Part shown: in pieces, positions 25,970-34,408 of the stretch
Layout: each line of letters opens with the position of its first letter
Position numbering within the stretch: position 1 is the stretch's first letter
Origin: Tsukamurella tyrosinosolvens
Lineage (GTDB): Bacteria > Actinomycetota > Actinomycetes > Mycobacteriales > Mycobacteriaceae
NCBI RefSeq assembly: GCF_900104775.1
Contig: NZ_FNSA01000003.1
Span: forward strand, 4,464,001 to 4,528,000
DNA: 64,000 nt
Direction: 5' to 3'
Notes under the pieces: generated by a model
What the model saw: only the letters and a program-made list of their open reading frames with translations
The model's database searches: none
What the model was told of the DNA's origin: nothing
Made by a program: the position numbers and the translations under genes

Positions 25970-28873
25970 GTGCCCTTGCTTGTCATCCTTGTCTGTTTGT
26001 CACTGGCGACCTTAGCCGCACCGATCGTGGTCGGCCGCTTCGGCGCGCGCGGATTCCTTTCGCTCGCCCTGGCCCCCGCCGCGGCGCTGGTCTGGATCAT
26101 CACCGTCTGGCCCGTCTCCGGCGAACCCGACCGCACCGAGTCCCTGCAGTGGGTTCCGGCGCTGAACATGAACGTCGACCTGCGGCTCACGCCGCTCGCC
26201 GCGGTCATGTCCGTCCTCGTGCTGGGCATCGGCGCGGTCATCCTGGTGTACTGCGCCGGCTACTTCACCGGCGTCTCGAACACCCGCAAGCTGCCCACCT
26301 TCGCGGCCGAGCTGGTCGCCTTCATGGCCGTCATGTTCGGCCTCGTGGTCAGCGACAACATGCTGGTCATGTACGTCTTCTGGGAGCTCACCTCGGTGCT
26401 GAGCTTCCTGCTCGTCGGCTATTACGCCGAGCGCGCCACCAGCCGTCGTGCCGCCACGCAGGCGCTGCTCGTCACCACCCTCGGCGGCCTCGCGATGCTG
26501 GTCGGCATCATCGAGCTGGGCGAGCACTACGGCACCTACCTGTTCTCCGAGGTCATCTCCCGGGCGGTGGGCGACCCGTCGACGATCTCCATCGGCGTCG
26601 AGGTGGGCGTCGTGCTCATCCTCGTCGGCGCGATCAGCAAGTCCGCGATCGTGCCCTTCCACTTCTGGCTCCCCGGCGCCATGGCCGCGCCGACGCCCGT
26701 CTCCGGCTACCTGCACGCCGCGGCGATGGTGAAGGCCGGCGTCTTCCTCGTCGCACTGCTCGCGCCCGCCTTCGCGCACCTCACCTCGTGGCGGGTGATC
26801 GTGCTGGGCCTCGGCATCCTCACGATGATCCTGGCCGGCTGGCGCGCGCTGCGGGAGTTCGACCTCAAGCTGATCCTGGCCTTCGGCACCGTCAGCCAGC
26901 TCGGCATGCTCATGGTGCTGGTCGGCACGGGCGAGCGGAACGTGGCGCTCGCGGGCATGACGATGCTCACCGCGCACGCCCTCTTCAAGGCGACGCTGTT
27001 CATGGTGGTCGGCATCATCGACCACGCCACCGGTACGCGCGACATCCGGCGCCTGGCCCGCCTCGGCGACCGGCAGAAGGTGCTGGCCGTGATCGCGGCG
27101 CTGGCCGCGGCGTCGATGGCCGGCATCCCGCCGCTGTACGGCTTCGTCGGCAAGGAGGCCGCGCTCGAGACGATGCTGCACGCCTCGCTGCCGTCGCCGC
27201 TCCCCGTGATCCTGCTGGTGGGCATGTGCGCCGGCTCCGCGCTGACGGTGGCCTACAGCATCCGCTTCCTGTGGGGCGCGTTCGGCCGCAAAGGCCAGGC
27301 GAAGCCGACGAGCGCCGTCGAGAACATGCACGCGATCAGCCCGCTCTTCCTGGCCGGCCCCGCGCTGCTCGCCGTGCTCAGCCTGATCGACGGGATCTTC
27401 TCGCCCTGGATCGATCACGTGCTCGCCGAGTACCCCGACACCTCGTTCCCGCCCGCCGAGGACCCGTACCACCTCGCGCTGTGGCACGGGTTCACGCTGC
27501 CGCTCCTGCTGACCACGCTCATCATCGCGACGGGCATCGTCATCGTGCAGCCGCACAGCCCCTTCTCGCGGCTGCGCCAGCGCAACAGCGTGCTGCTCGG
27601 CAACGCGGACCGGCTCTACGACGCCACCCTGCGCGGCGCCGACGTGCTGTCGCTGCGCATGACGCAGAGCACGCAGCGCGGTTCGCTGCCGCTCACCCAG
27701 GGCACGATCCTGCTGACGCTGGTGCTGCTGCCGCTGCTGGTCCTCGCGTTCGGCACCCGCGCGCGGCCCGACCTGCGGGTCGAGGCCTCGCCGCTGTTCC
27801 TGGCGATCTCGCTGCTGATGTGTGCGGCCGCGCTCACCGCCGTCCTGCTGCGGAACCGCCTGGCGACGGTGCTCGTCGTCGGCGCCACCGGCTACGGCAC
27901 GGGCGTGATCTTCGCGATCTACGGCGCCCCCGACCTGGCCCTCACGCAGTTCCTCGTCGAGACGCTGACCCTGGTGGTCTTCGTGCTGGTGCTCCGCAAG
28001 CTGCCCGCCGAGGCGCCGATCACCGGCAGCCGCCCGTCGCGGGTGGCCCGTGCGCTGCTCGGCATCGCGGTGGCGGCGATGGTCGTCGTGGTGGCGATCG
28101 CGGCGCGCGCGGCACGGGTCGCCGCGCCCGTCGCGGACCGGCTGCCCGAGCAGGCCTACAAGTTCGGCTACGGCCACAACACGGTGAACGTGATCCTGGT
28201 CGACATCCGCGCGTGGGACACCTTCGGCGAGATCTCGGTGCTGCTGGTCGCGGCGACGGGCGTCGCCTCGCTGGTCTTCCGCAACCGCCGCTTCGGCTCG
28301 GCGCCGCGGGTGAGCGCGGAGGCCGCCGCCGCGGCCGCCGCGGCGCCCGGCACCACCTGGCTGCGGGGCAGCGCGCTCCGCGATCCGCGGCACCGCTCGC
28401 TGGTCCTGGAGATCACCTCGCGCATGGCGTTCCCCACGATCATGGTGGTCTCGGTCTACTTCTTCTTCGCCGGCCACAACGCGCCGGGCGGCGGCTTCGC
28501 GGGCGGCCTGACCGCCGGCCTCGCGCTGGTGCTGCGCTACTTGGCGGGCGGCCGGTACGAGATCGGCGAGGCCCTCCCGCTCGACGCCGGCCGGATCCTC
28601 GGCACGGGCCTGCTCCTCGCGGCGGGCGGCACCATCGTCTCGCTGCTCGCGGGCGCGCCGGCCATGTCGTCGGTCGCCTTCGAGTTCACCCTGCCGGTCT
28701 TCGGTGACGTCAAGGTGGTGACTGCGCTGATCTTCGACGCCGGCGTGTACCTCATCGTCGTGGGCCTGGTGCTCGACGTCCTGCGCAGCCTGGGAGCACG
28801 ACTCGACCTGGAGGGATCCCCCGCCGACATGACCTCGCCCCTGCCCGTCCAGTCGGGGGGTGGCGCGCGATGA
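25970..28873 (+). CDS. mnhA: Mrp/Mnh Na+/H+ antiporter subunit A (with fused B domain)
   Basis: A 967-residue polytopic subunit. Residues 1-650 are the NuoL-like proton channel, with the key Glu in MYVFWELTSVLSFLLVG, the Lys in ISKSAIVPFHFWLPGAMAAPTPVSGYLHAA and KATLFMVVGIIDHATGTRD. Beyond 750 comes the MrpA C-terminal and then a full MnhB module beginning RHRSLVLEITSRM with the APGGGFAGGL motif. The A-B fusion explains the absence of a separate mnhB. The start is GTG 25970 with AAGGA upstream. It forms a seven-function hetero-oligomer with the genes that follow and exports Na+ in exchange for H+. Confidence 0.93.
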   Translation: MPLLVILVCLSLATLAAPIVVGRFGARGFLSLALAPAAALVWIITVWPVSGEPDRTESLQWVPALNMNVDLRLTPLAAVMSVLVLGIGAVILVYCAGYFTGVSNTRKLPTFAAELVAFMAVMFGLVVSDNMLVMYVFWELTSVLSFLLVGYYAERATSRRAATQALLVTTLGGLAMLVGIIELGEHYGTYLFSEVISRAVGDPSTISIGVEVGVVLILVGAISKSAIVPFHFWLPGAMAAPTPVSGYLHAAAMVKAGVFLVALLAPAFAHLTSWRVIVLGLGILTMILAGWRALREFDLKLILAFGTVSQLGMLMVLVGTGERNVALAGMTMLTAHALFKATLFMVVGIIDHATGTRDIRRLARLGDRQKVLAVIAALAAASMAGIPPLYGFVGKEAALETMLHASLPSPLPVILLVGMCAGSALTVAYSIRFLWGAFGRKGQAKPTSAVENMHAISPLFLAGPALLAVLSLIDGIFSPWIDHVLAEYPDTSFPPAEDPYHLALWHGFTLPLLLTTLIIATGIVIVQPHSPFSRLRQRNSVLLGNADRLYDATLRGADVLSLRMTQSTQRGSLPLTQGTILLTLVLLPLLVLAFGTRARPDLRVEASPLFLAISLLMCAAALTAVLLRNRLATVLVVGATGYGTGVIFAIYGAPDLALTQFLVETLTLVVFVLVLRKLPAEAPITGSRPSRVARALLGIAVAAMVVVVAIAARAARVAAPVADRLPEQAYKFGYGHNTVNVILVDIRAWDTFGEISVLLVAATGVASLVFRNRRFGSAPRVSAEAAAAAAAAPGTTWLRGSALRDPRHRSLVLEITSRMAFPTIMVVSVYFFFAGHNAPGGGFAGGLTAGLALVLRYLAGGRYEIGEALPLDAGRILGTGLLLAAGGTIVSLLAGAPAMSSVAFEFTLPVFGDVKVVTALIFDAGVYLIVVGLVLDVLRSLGARLDLEGSPADMTSPLPVQSGGGAR

Positions 28874-29460
28874 TCGTCGACATCGGTCTCTTCGCCGCGA
28901 TCGCCGTCATGGTCGCCACCGGCGTGTACCTGCTCCTGGACCGCAGCCTCACCCGCATGCTGATGGGCATCATCCTGTTCGGCAACGCGGTCAACCTGCT
29001 CCTGCTCGCGCTGTCCTCCCCGCCCGGCAACCCGCCCATCGTCGGGTACTTCTCGGAGGGGCGGCTCACGGAGGCGGATCCGTTGGCGCAGGCGATGATC
29101 CTCACCGCCATCGTCATCACGATGGGCATGGCGGCGTTCATCCTCGCGCTGGCCTACCGCTCCTTCACGATCAACACCGACGACGAGGTCGACGACGACC
29201 CCGAGGACACGAAGGTCCTCGAGCGCGACGTCGACGTCGCGGCCGACGATCCGGACTACGACGCCTCGGACGACCCGATCACGGGCGCACCGTCGGCCCT
29301 GGGCGACGCCTACGGCCCCGACGGCGAACTGCTCTCCCCCGAGGAGCTCAAGCAGGCCCGCGTCGACGTCGTCGACACCGGGGCGCTGCCGCTGCCCAGC
29401 GTGCCGCGGGAGAAGCAGCTCCCGCCGGGCGAGCAGGACGAGAAGGGGGGCGGGCGATGA
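28870..29460 (+). CDS. mnhC: Mrp/Mnh antiporter subunit C
   Basis: A 196-residue subunit homologous to NuoK, with three membrane helices in residues 1-100 (GVYLLLDRSLTRMLMGIILFG and the conserved Glu in TEADPLAQAMILTAIVI). A long acidic hydrophilic tail (100-196, rich in Asp/Glu) is unusual compared with the roughly 115-residue core. ATGA overlap with mnhA. Confidence 0.92.
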   Translation: MIVDIGLFAAIAVMVATGVYLLLDRSLTRMLMGIILFGNAVNLLLLALSSPPGNPPIVGYFSEGRLTEADPLAQAMILTAIVITMGMAAFILALAYRSFTINTDDEVDDDPEDTKVLERDVDVAADDPDYDASDDPITGAPSALGDAYGPDGELLSPEELKQARVDVVDTGALPLPSVPREKQLPPGEQDEKGGGR

Positions 29461-31127
29461 CCGAATCGACGATGCTCGCCCTCATCCCGTTGCCGACGGT
29501 GCTGCCGATCGTCGCGGCCGCCATCACCATGGTGATGGGCCGGCACCCGCGGCTGCAGCGGCTGATCTCGCTGGTCTCCCTCATCGCGATCGTCGCCGTC
29601 GCGGCGCTGATGCTCTACTACACGGACCGGCACGGCACCGTCGCGCTGCACGTGGGCGGCTGGGGCGACCGGGACGGCGGGGGCGGGCCGCTCGGCATCA
29701 CCCTCGTCGCGGACCAGCTCGCCGCGCTCATGGTGCTGGTCTCGGCGATCGTGCTGCTGGGCGTCCTCGTGTACTCGGTGGGCCAGGGTATCCGCGACGG
29801 CGACGAGCACCAGCCCGTCTCGATCTTCTACCCCACCTACCTGATCCTCGCGGCGGGCGTGTGCAACGCCTTCCTCGCGGGCGACCTGTTCAACCTGTTC
29901 GTCTCCTTCGAGATGCTGCTCGCCGCATCCTTCGTGCTCCTGACGGTGGGCGGCAGCGCCGACCGCATCCGGGCCGGCGTCTCGTACGTCATGGTCTCGA
30001 TGGTCTCCTCGGTGATCTTCCTGCTGGGCATCGCCTACGCCTACTTCGCGACGGGCACGCTGAACCTCGCGGACATGGCGATCAAGCTGCAGGACCTGCC
30101 GTCGGGCACCACGACCACGCTGTTCGCGGTTCTGCTCGTGGCGTTCGGGATCAAGGCGGCGGTGTTCCCGCTGTCGACCTGGCTGCCGGACTCGTACCCG
30201 ACGGCACCCGCGCCGGTCACCGCGGTCTTCGCCGGCTTGCTGACCAAGGTCGGCGTGTACGCGATCATCCGCGCGCACACGCTCATGTTCCCGGGCGGCG
30301 CGCTCGACGACGTCCTCATGATCGCCGGCCTGCTCACGATGATCGTGGGCATCCTCGGCGCGATCGCGCAGACCGACATCAAGCGGCTGCTGTCGTTCAC
30401 GCTCGTCAGCCACATCGGCTACATGATCTTCGGCATCGCGCTGTCGACGCCGTTGGGCCTGAGCTCGACGATCTACTACGTGGTGCACCACATCCTCGTG
30501 CAGACGACGCTGTTCCTCGTGGTGGGCCTCATCGAACGCCAGGCGGGCGCGGCCTCGCTACGCCGCCTCGGCGGCCTCGCCGCGGCCAGCCCGGTGCTCG
30601 CGATCCTGTTCTTCCTGCCGGCGCTGAACCTCGGCGGCATCCCGCCGTTCTCGGGCTTCGTCGGCAAGGTCGGCCTCATCGAGGCGGGTGTGCGCGAGGG
30701 CTCGGTGCTGGCGTGGGTGCTGGTCGCGGGCAGCGTGATCACCAGCCTGCTGACCCTGTACGCGGTGATCCGCGTGTGGACGAAGGCCTTCTGGCGCCCC
30801 CGCTCCGATGCCCCCGAAGGGCAGCTGGCCGTCGCGCACCCGGAGGCGCTGCTCGACGACGCCGACGTCATCGAGTTCGCCGACCGCGAGGACCCGGGCC
30901 GCATGCCGATGAGCATGGTCGCGCCCACCGCGGGCCTCCTCGCCGTGGGCCTGATCCTCGCGATCTTCGCCGGCCCGATGTTCGACGTCACCGACCGCGC
31001 CGCCACCCAGCTCATCGGCCGGGAGGACTACATCGAGGCCGTGCTCGGCCCGGAGGCTCTGGAGAAGCTCAAGACGCCCGACGGTGCGCCCGTCACCGTC
31101 GGACCGCAGGGAGGCGCGCATGGCTAG
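29457..31127 (+). CDS. mnhD: Mrp/Mnh antiporter subunit D
   Basis: A 556-residue NuoM/N-like channel subunit with about 14 helices. Motifs are FNLFVSFEMLLAASFVLL (conserved Glu), GIKAAVFPLSTWLPDSYPTAPAPVTAVFAGLLTKVG described by its Lys and Pro-rich loop, and SHIGYMIFGIAL. ATGA overlap with mnhC. Confidence 0.93.
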   Translation: MTESTMLALIPLPTVLPIVAAAITMVMGRHPRLQRLISLVSLIAIVAVAALMLYYTDRHGTVALHVGGWGDRDGGGGPLGITLVADQLAALMVLVSAIVLLGVLVYSVGQGIRDGDEHQPVSIFYPTYLILAAGVCNAFLAGDLFNLFVSFEMLLAASFVLLTVGGSADRIRAGVSYVMVSMVSSVIFLLGIAYAYFATGTLNLADMAIKLQDLPSGTTTTLFAVLLVAFGIKAAVFPLSTWLPDSYPTAPAPVTAVFAGLLTKVGVYAIIRAHTLMFPGGALDDVLMIAGLLTMIVGILGAIAQTDIKRLLSFTLVSHIGYMIFGIALSTPLGLSSTIYYVVHHILVQTTLFLVVGLIERQAGAASLRRLGGLAAASPVLAILFFLPALNLGGIPPFSGFVGKVGLIEAGVREGSVLAWVLVAGSVITSLLTLYAVIRVWTKAFWRPRSDAPEGQLAVAHPEALLDDADVIEFADREDPGRMPMSMVAPTAGLLAVGLILAIFAGPMFDVTDRAATQLIGREDYIEAVLGPEALEKLKTPDGAPVTVGPQGGAHG

Positions 31128-31818
31128 GCGACTCGTGACGCGGATCCTGCCCGACCTGCGCGACGGCCGCGCCGTCGGGGTCAAGGTCGCGCAGCTGCTG
31201 TGGCTCGACGCGGTGTGGGTCATGCTGTGGGGCAGCGTGACCTGGGGCAACATCGCGGGCGGCCTCCTCGTGGGCCTCGCGATCCTGCTGCTGCTCCCCC
31301 TGCCGCCCGTGCCCGTCGAGGGCCGCGTGCACCTGGGCTCGCTGCTCAAGCTGATCGGCGTCTTCCTCGTGGAGATGTTCCGGTCCTCGATCGAGGTGGC
31401 CTGGCTCGCGATCCGGCCCGGGTCGATGCCGCTGAGCGCCGTGTTGCGGGCGAAGGTCTCGATCAAGTCCGACCTGGTGCTCACGCTGCTGGTCGACATG
31501 ATGAACCTGATCCCGGGCACGATGGTGCTGGAGATCGACACCAAGCGGCGCCTGCTGTACGTGCACGTCGTCGACGTGAGCAGCGAGAAGGCGGTGCGGC
31601 AGTTCTACCGCAGCACCGCCCGCCTCGAGCGGCTCTTCATCAACGCCTTCGAGCGCGACAACGAGTGGCACGCCAGCCCGATGCACGGCATCGACGACGA
31701 CGATTTCCACCACGTCACGCCCGGCGCCCGCGGCCTGGCGGGCGATGCGCGCCGCATGGCGGCGCCGGAGATCGCCTACCGCAAGGCGCAGACCACCGAG
31801 GGAGAGGAGAAGCCGTGA
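31120..31818 (+). CDS. mnhE: Mrp/Mnh antiporter subunit E
   Basis: A 232-residue subunit with two or three N-terminal helices and the MnhE domain (IKLIGVFLVEMFRSS-like segment and LTLLVDMMNLIPGTMVLEID). AGGGAGG lies before ATG 31120, which overlaps the mnhD end by eight bases. The basic N-terminus and acidic C-terminal 60 residues extend beyond the usual 160-residue core. Confidence 0.9.
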   Translation: MARRLVTRILPDLRDGRAVGVKVAQLLWLDAVWVMLWGSVTWGNIAGGLLVGLAILLLLPLPPVPVEGRVHLGSLLKLIGVFLVEMFRSSIEVAWLAIRPGSMPLSAVLRAKVSIKSDLVLTLLVDMMNLIPGTMVLEIDTKRRLLYVHVVDVSSEKAVRQFYRSTARLERLFINAFERDNEWHASPMHGIDDDDFHHVTPGARGLAGDARRMAAPEIAYRKAQTTEGEEKP

Positions 31819-32138
31819 CCGTCGTCTTCGTGATCACCGGCGTGATCCTCATGGCCGCCGCCTTCCTCACCGCCTACCGGCTGCTGCGCGGCCCGAACAC
31901 GCTCGACCGCGTCGTCGCGGTGGACGCGCTCGTCGCGATCGCCGTCGGCGGGCTCGCGGTGTGGGCGGCGTACAGCCGCAACTCGTCGGTCATCCCCGGC
32001 ATCGTGGCGCTCTCGCTGATCGGCTTCGTCGGCTCGGTCTCCGTGGTGCGGTTCCGCGTGCCCGACGATGCGGGGACCGCGCCGTCGCCGCCCGACGAGA
32101 CGCCGGACATCGCGCCGCGGAACGGGGGCCTGCGATGA
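31815..32138 (+). CDS. mnhF: Mrp/Mnh antiporter subunit F
   Basis: A 107-residue subunit with three helices. The family segment YRLLRGPNTLDRVVAVDAL is present. GTG start in a GTGA overlap with mnhE. Confidence 0.92.
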   Translation: MTVVFVITGVILMAAAFLTAYRLLRGPNTLDRVVAVDALVAIAVGGLAVWAAYSRNSSVIPGIVALSLIGFVGSVSVVRFRVPDDAGTAPSPPDETPDIAPRNGGLR

Positions 32139-32467
32139 TCGTCGACGTCGTCTCCTCGATCCTGTTCCTCACGGGCGCCGTCTTCGCGGTGACCGCCGCG
32201 ATCGGCATCATCCGGTTCCCGGACACGCTGACCCGCATGCACGCGGCGACGAAGCCGCAGACCCTCGGCATGCTGCTGCTGCTCGCCGGCGCGATCGTGC
32301 GGATGACCGATTCGGTCGACGTCTGGATGCTGGTGTTGGCCGGGCTGTTCACCATGATCACCGCGCCCGCGGTCGCGCATCGCGTGGGCCGGGTCGCCTA
32401 CCAGGAGCAGCGGCTGCGCGACAGCACCATCGATCCGGACCAGATGGAGACCGGCAGCCGCGACTGA
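32135..32467 (+). CDS. mnhG: Mrp/Mnh antiporter subunit G
   Basis: A 110-residue subunit with three helices and the MnhG motif IIRFPDTLTRMHAATKPQTLG. ATGA overlap with mnhF; last gene of the operon. It converges on the metallophore operon with 19 bases between stops and no clear hairpin. Confidence 0.92.
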   Translation: MIVDVVSSILFLTGAVFAVTAAIGIIRFPDTLTRMHAATKPQTLGMLLLLAGAIVRMTDSVDVWMLVLAGLFTMITAPAVAHRVGRVAYQEQRLRDSTIDPDQMETGSRD

Positions 32468-32486
32468 CGGCCGCCGGTCCCCCGGG

Positions 32487-33491
32487 TCACGCCCGGTCGC
32501 GCCCCGACCAGCGCATCCGCGACCACGGCAGCGCGATGCCGGACGGGTCGTCCACGAGTCGCGGCCGCACCGGTTCCGCCGGTTCGGTGTGCTCGGCCAG
32601 GGCGCGCAGGTAGCGGTGCCCGGTGTCCGGGAGCACCTGCACGGTGGCGTCGACCGGGTCGCCGTGGCCCTGCTCGTACCCCGCGACGACGTGCCCGGCG
32701 CCGGAGGAGAGCCCGGCGAAGAGGGCGTGTTCGCGGAGCAGCCGGTGGGTGCCGGCGCGGGCCACCTCGAAGGACACCCAGTGGATCACGTCGTAGAGCC
32801 CGTGCCGCACGTTGTCGAACGGGATCGACGAGCCGATGCCGGCGATGAGCATGGCGGGGTCCTCCACGTGCTCGGCGCCGAAGGTGACACTGCCGAAGGG
32901 CTGCACCCCGACGAGCTGCACGGCCAGCCCCGCCTCTTCGAGGCCGAGCCGCAGCGCGCCACTGGACACGCCCGAGCCGACGGGCGCGACGAGCCGCACG
33001 GAGGCGACGCCCTCCGCGGCGAGCTGGGCCGCCGCTGCGCGGGCGATGTCCCGGTAGCCGAGGTAGTGCACCGGGTCGTGGTACTGCCGCATCCAGTGCA
33101 GCGACGGGTCCTGCGCGAGGAGTTCGGTGATGCGACGGACGCGGCGGTCCTGGTCGAGCTTGAGCGAGGCCGACGGCGGCATCTGCTCGAGTTCGACTCC
33201 CAGGGCGAGCAATTGGACGCGCAGGCCCTCGTCGATCGTGGTCGATCCGACGATGCGGCACCGCACGCCGGCCTCGTGGCAGGCCAGCGCGAGCGCGTAC
33301 GCGTAGATGCCCGACGAGGAGTCGATGACAGTGCCGCCCGGCCGGACCCGGCCCGCGTCGAGGGCGGCGCGCAGCGCGGCTCGCGCGGAGGCGACCTTCA
33401 TCGACTCGAACCGCAGGAGGTACCGGTCGTGCGCGCCGCGGAGGAGGGCCGGACGGCTCAGCGCCTCGGCGATGTGGCCGTGGATCCTCAC
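32487..33491 (-). CDS. Cysteine-synthase-like PLP-dependent enzyme of Zur operon
   Basis: A 334-residue fold-type II PLP enzyme, related to cysteine synthase and SbnA. The Schiff-base Lys is Lys32 (FESMKVASA). The substrate loop, normally T-S-G-N-T, reads SSSGIY at 58-63, so the Asn that contacts PLP and substrate carboxylate is missing. The phosphate loop is VGSGVSSG near 175, and the C-terminal LPDTGHRYL near 295 is typical of the family. A beta-replacement (or related elimination) on a phosphorylated hydroxy-amino acid is the reasonable inference, since a GHMP kinase gene overlaps it by four bases (GTGA). By analogy SbnA uses O-phosphoserine to build siderophore precursors. It is last in the Zur-controlled operon. 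It is not a housekeeping cysteine synthase; the real substrates are unknown. Confidence 0.7.
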   Translation of the reverse strand: MRIHGHIAEALSRPALLRGAHDRYLLRFESMKVASARAALRAALDAGRVRPGGTVIDSSSGIYAYALALACHEAGVRCRIVGSTTIDEGLRVQLLALGVELEQMPPSASLKLDQDRRVRRITELLAQDPSLHWMRQYHDPVHYLGYRDIARAAAAQLAAEGVASVRLVAPVGSGVSSGALRLGLEEAGLAVQLVGVQPFGSVTFGAEHVEDPAMLIAGIGSSIPFDNVRHGLYDVIHWVSFEVARAGTHRLLREHALFAGLSSGAGHVVAGYEQGHGDPVDATVQVLPDTGHRYLRALAEHTEPAEPVRPRLVDDPSGIALPWSRMRWSGRDRA

Positions 33492-34408
33492 GCGGCACCG
33501 CCGATCGCGATCGGGGCGTCGTCCACGCGGAAGCCCACGGCGCGCACGCGGGTGCAGGTGCGCCGCAGGCGCTCCCGCGGGTGCTCGCGCTCGAAGAGCA
33601 GGCCGGCGACGTTCCCGGAGTGCGCCACCTGGACGCCGAGCGCGTCGCCGCGCTCGGCGGCGGCGATCAAGCGCTCGAGGCCGGGCTTGTAGTGGCGGGT
33701 CTGGTTGAGCAGCGCGCTGCGGGTCGCGACGGCGGCCACGGCGGCGGCGTCCCCGGCGGCGACCGCCCGACGCAGGCGGGCGCGCAGGTCCTCGTACTCC
33801 CCCACGTCGCCGTCGCCGGCCGTCCGCAGCGTCAGGGTGTCGACGGGGCCGCCGAGCACGCACCGCACCAGCAGCATCGGGGGCAGCGCGGCCCCGAGGT
33901 CCTCGATGACGTGACCGTGCCGGTGCGCGAACAGGATCGGCCGGTCCGCCCACAGCGGGTCGGAGGCCCCCTCCGCGGCGACGGCGAGCCGCGCGACGGT
34001 GTCGGCGTCGAGCTCCACGTCCGCGCAGTCGGCGACGGCGCGGACCGCCGCGAGGACGTCGGCGGTCGAGGACCCCAGTCCCAGTCCGACGGCCGTCGTC
34101 CGCGCGATGCGGAGCTCGCCGCCGGTACATCGGAGCGCGTCGTGCTCCCGCAAGTGGGCCAGCGTGGCCTCGGCCGCCCTGCGCGCCTTGTCCAGGTCGC
34201 GTTCGCCGACGGTGGTCCGTGCCCGCACGGCGCCGGAGGCGTCCGGGGCGAAGACCGCCACGGATCCGACGGTGCCGATCGGCACCGTCACGAGCCCCGG
34301 GCACTCGCCCTGGACGCGGCAGCGGAACCGGCCCTGCAGGAGCTCGCCGTGGTGGCCCGTGCTCCGGCCCACGCCACGTCCGCGGGAACCGGTGCGCGGG
34401 ATGCTCAT
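33488..34408 (-). CDS. GHMP-family kinase, PduX-like, of Zur operon
   Basis: A 306-residue GHMP kinase. The N-terminal STGHHGELLQG (16-26) corresponds to the CGEL-type motif of PduX L-threonine kinases, and the ATP loop GLGLGSSTAD lies at 108-117. The C-terminal part has VAHSGNVAGLLF, similar to the family's third motif. It should phosphorylate a hydroxyl group of an amino acid such as threonine, serine or homoserine. The next gene is a PLP enzyme that would use such an activated substrate, so the two are a likely biosynthetic pair. No cobalamin genes are near, which argues against PduX's role in B12 synthesis. ATGA overlap with the MFS gene. Confidence 0.7.
   Translation of the reverse strand: MSIPRTGSRGRGVGRSTGHHGELLQGRFRCRVQGECPGLVTVPIGTVGSVAVFAPDASGAVRARTTVGERDLDKARRAAEATLAHLREHDALRCTGGELRIARTTAVGLGLGSSTADVLAAVRAVADCADVELDADTVARLAVAAEGASDPLWADRPILFAHRHGHVIEDLGAALPPMLLVRCVLGGPVDTLTLRTAGDGDVGEYEDLRARLRRAVAAGDAAAVAAVATRSALLNQTRHYKPGLERLIAAAERGDALGVQVAHSGNVAGLLFEREHPRERLRRTCTRVRAVGFRVDDAPIAIGGAA

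Noticed and set aside
32487-33491. Housekeeping cysteine synthase (CysK/CysM)
   Set aside because: The substrate loop lacks the TSGNT motif, and the gene is embedded in a Zur-type metal operon, so a sulfur-assimilation role is unlikely.
33488-34408. PduX role in cobalamin synthesis
   Set aside because: No cobalamin biosynthesis or propanediol genes are present; the Zur-type operator and neighbours point to metal acquisition.
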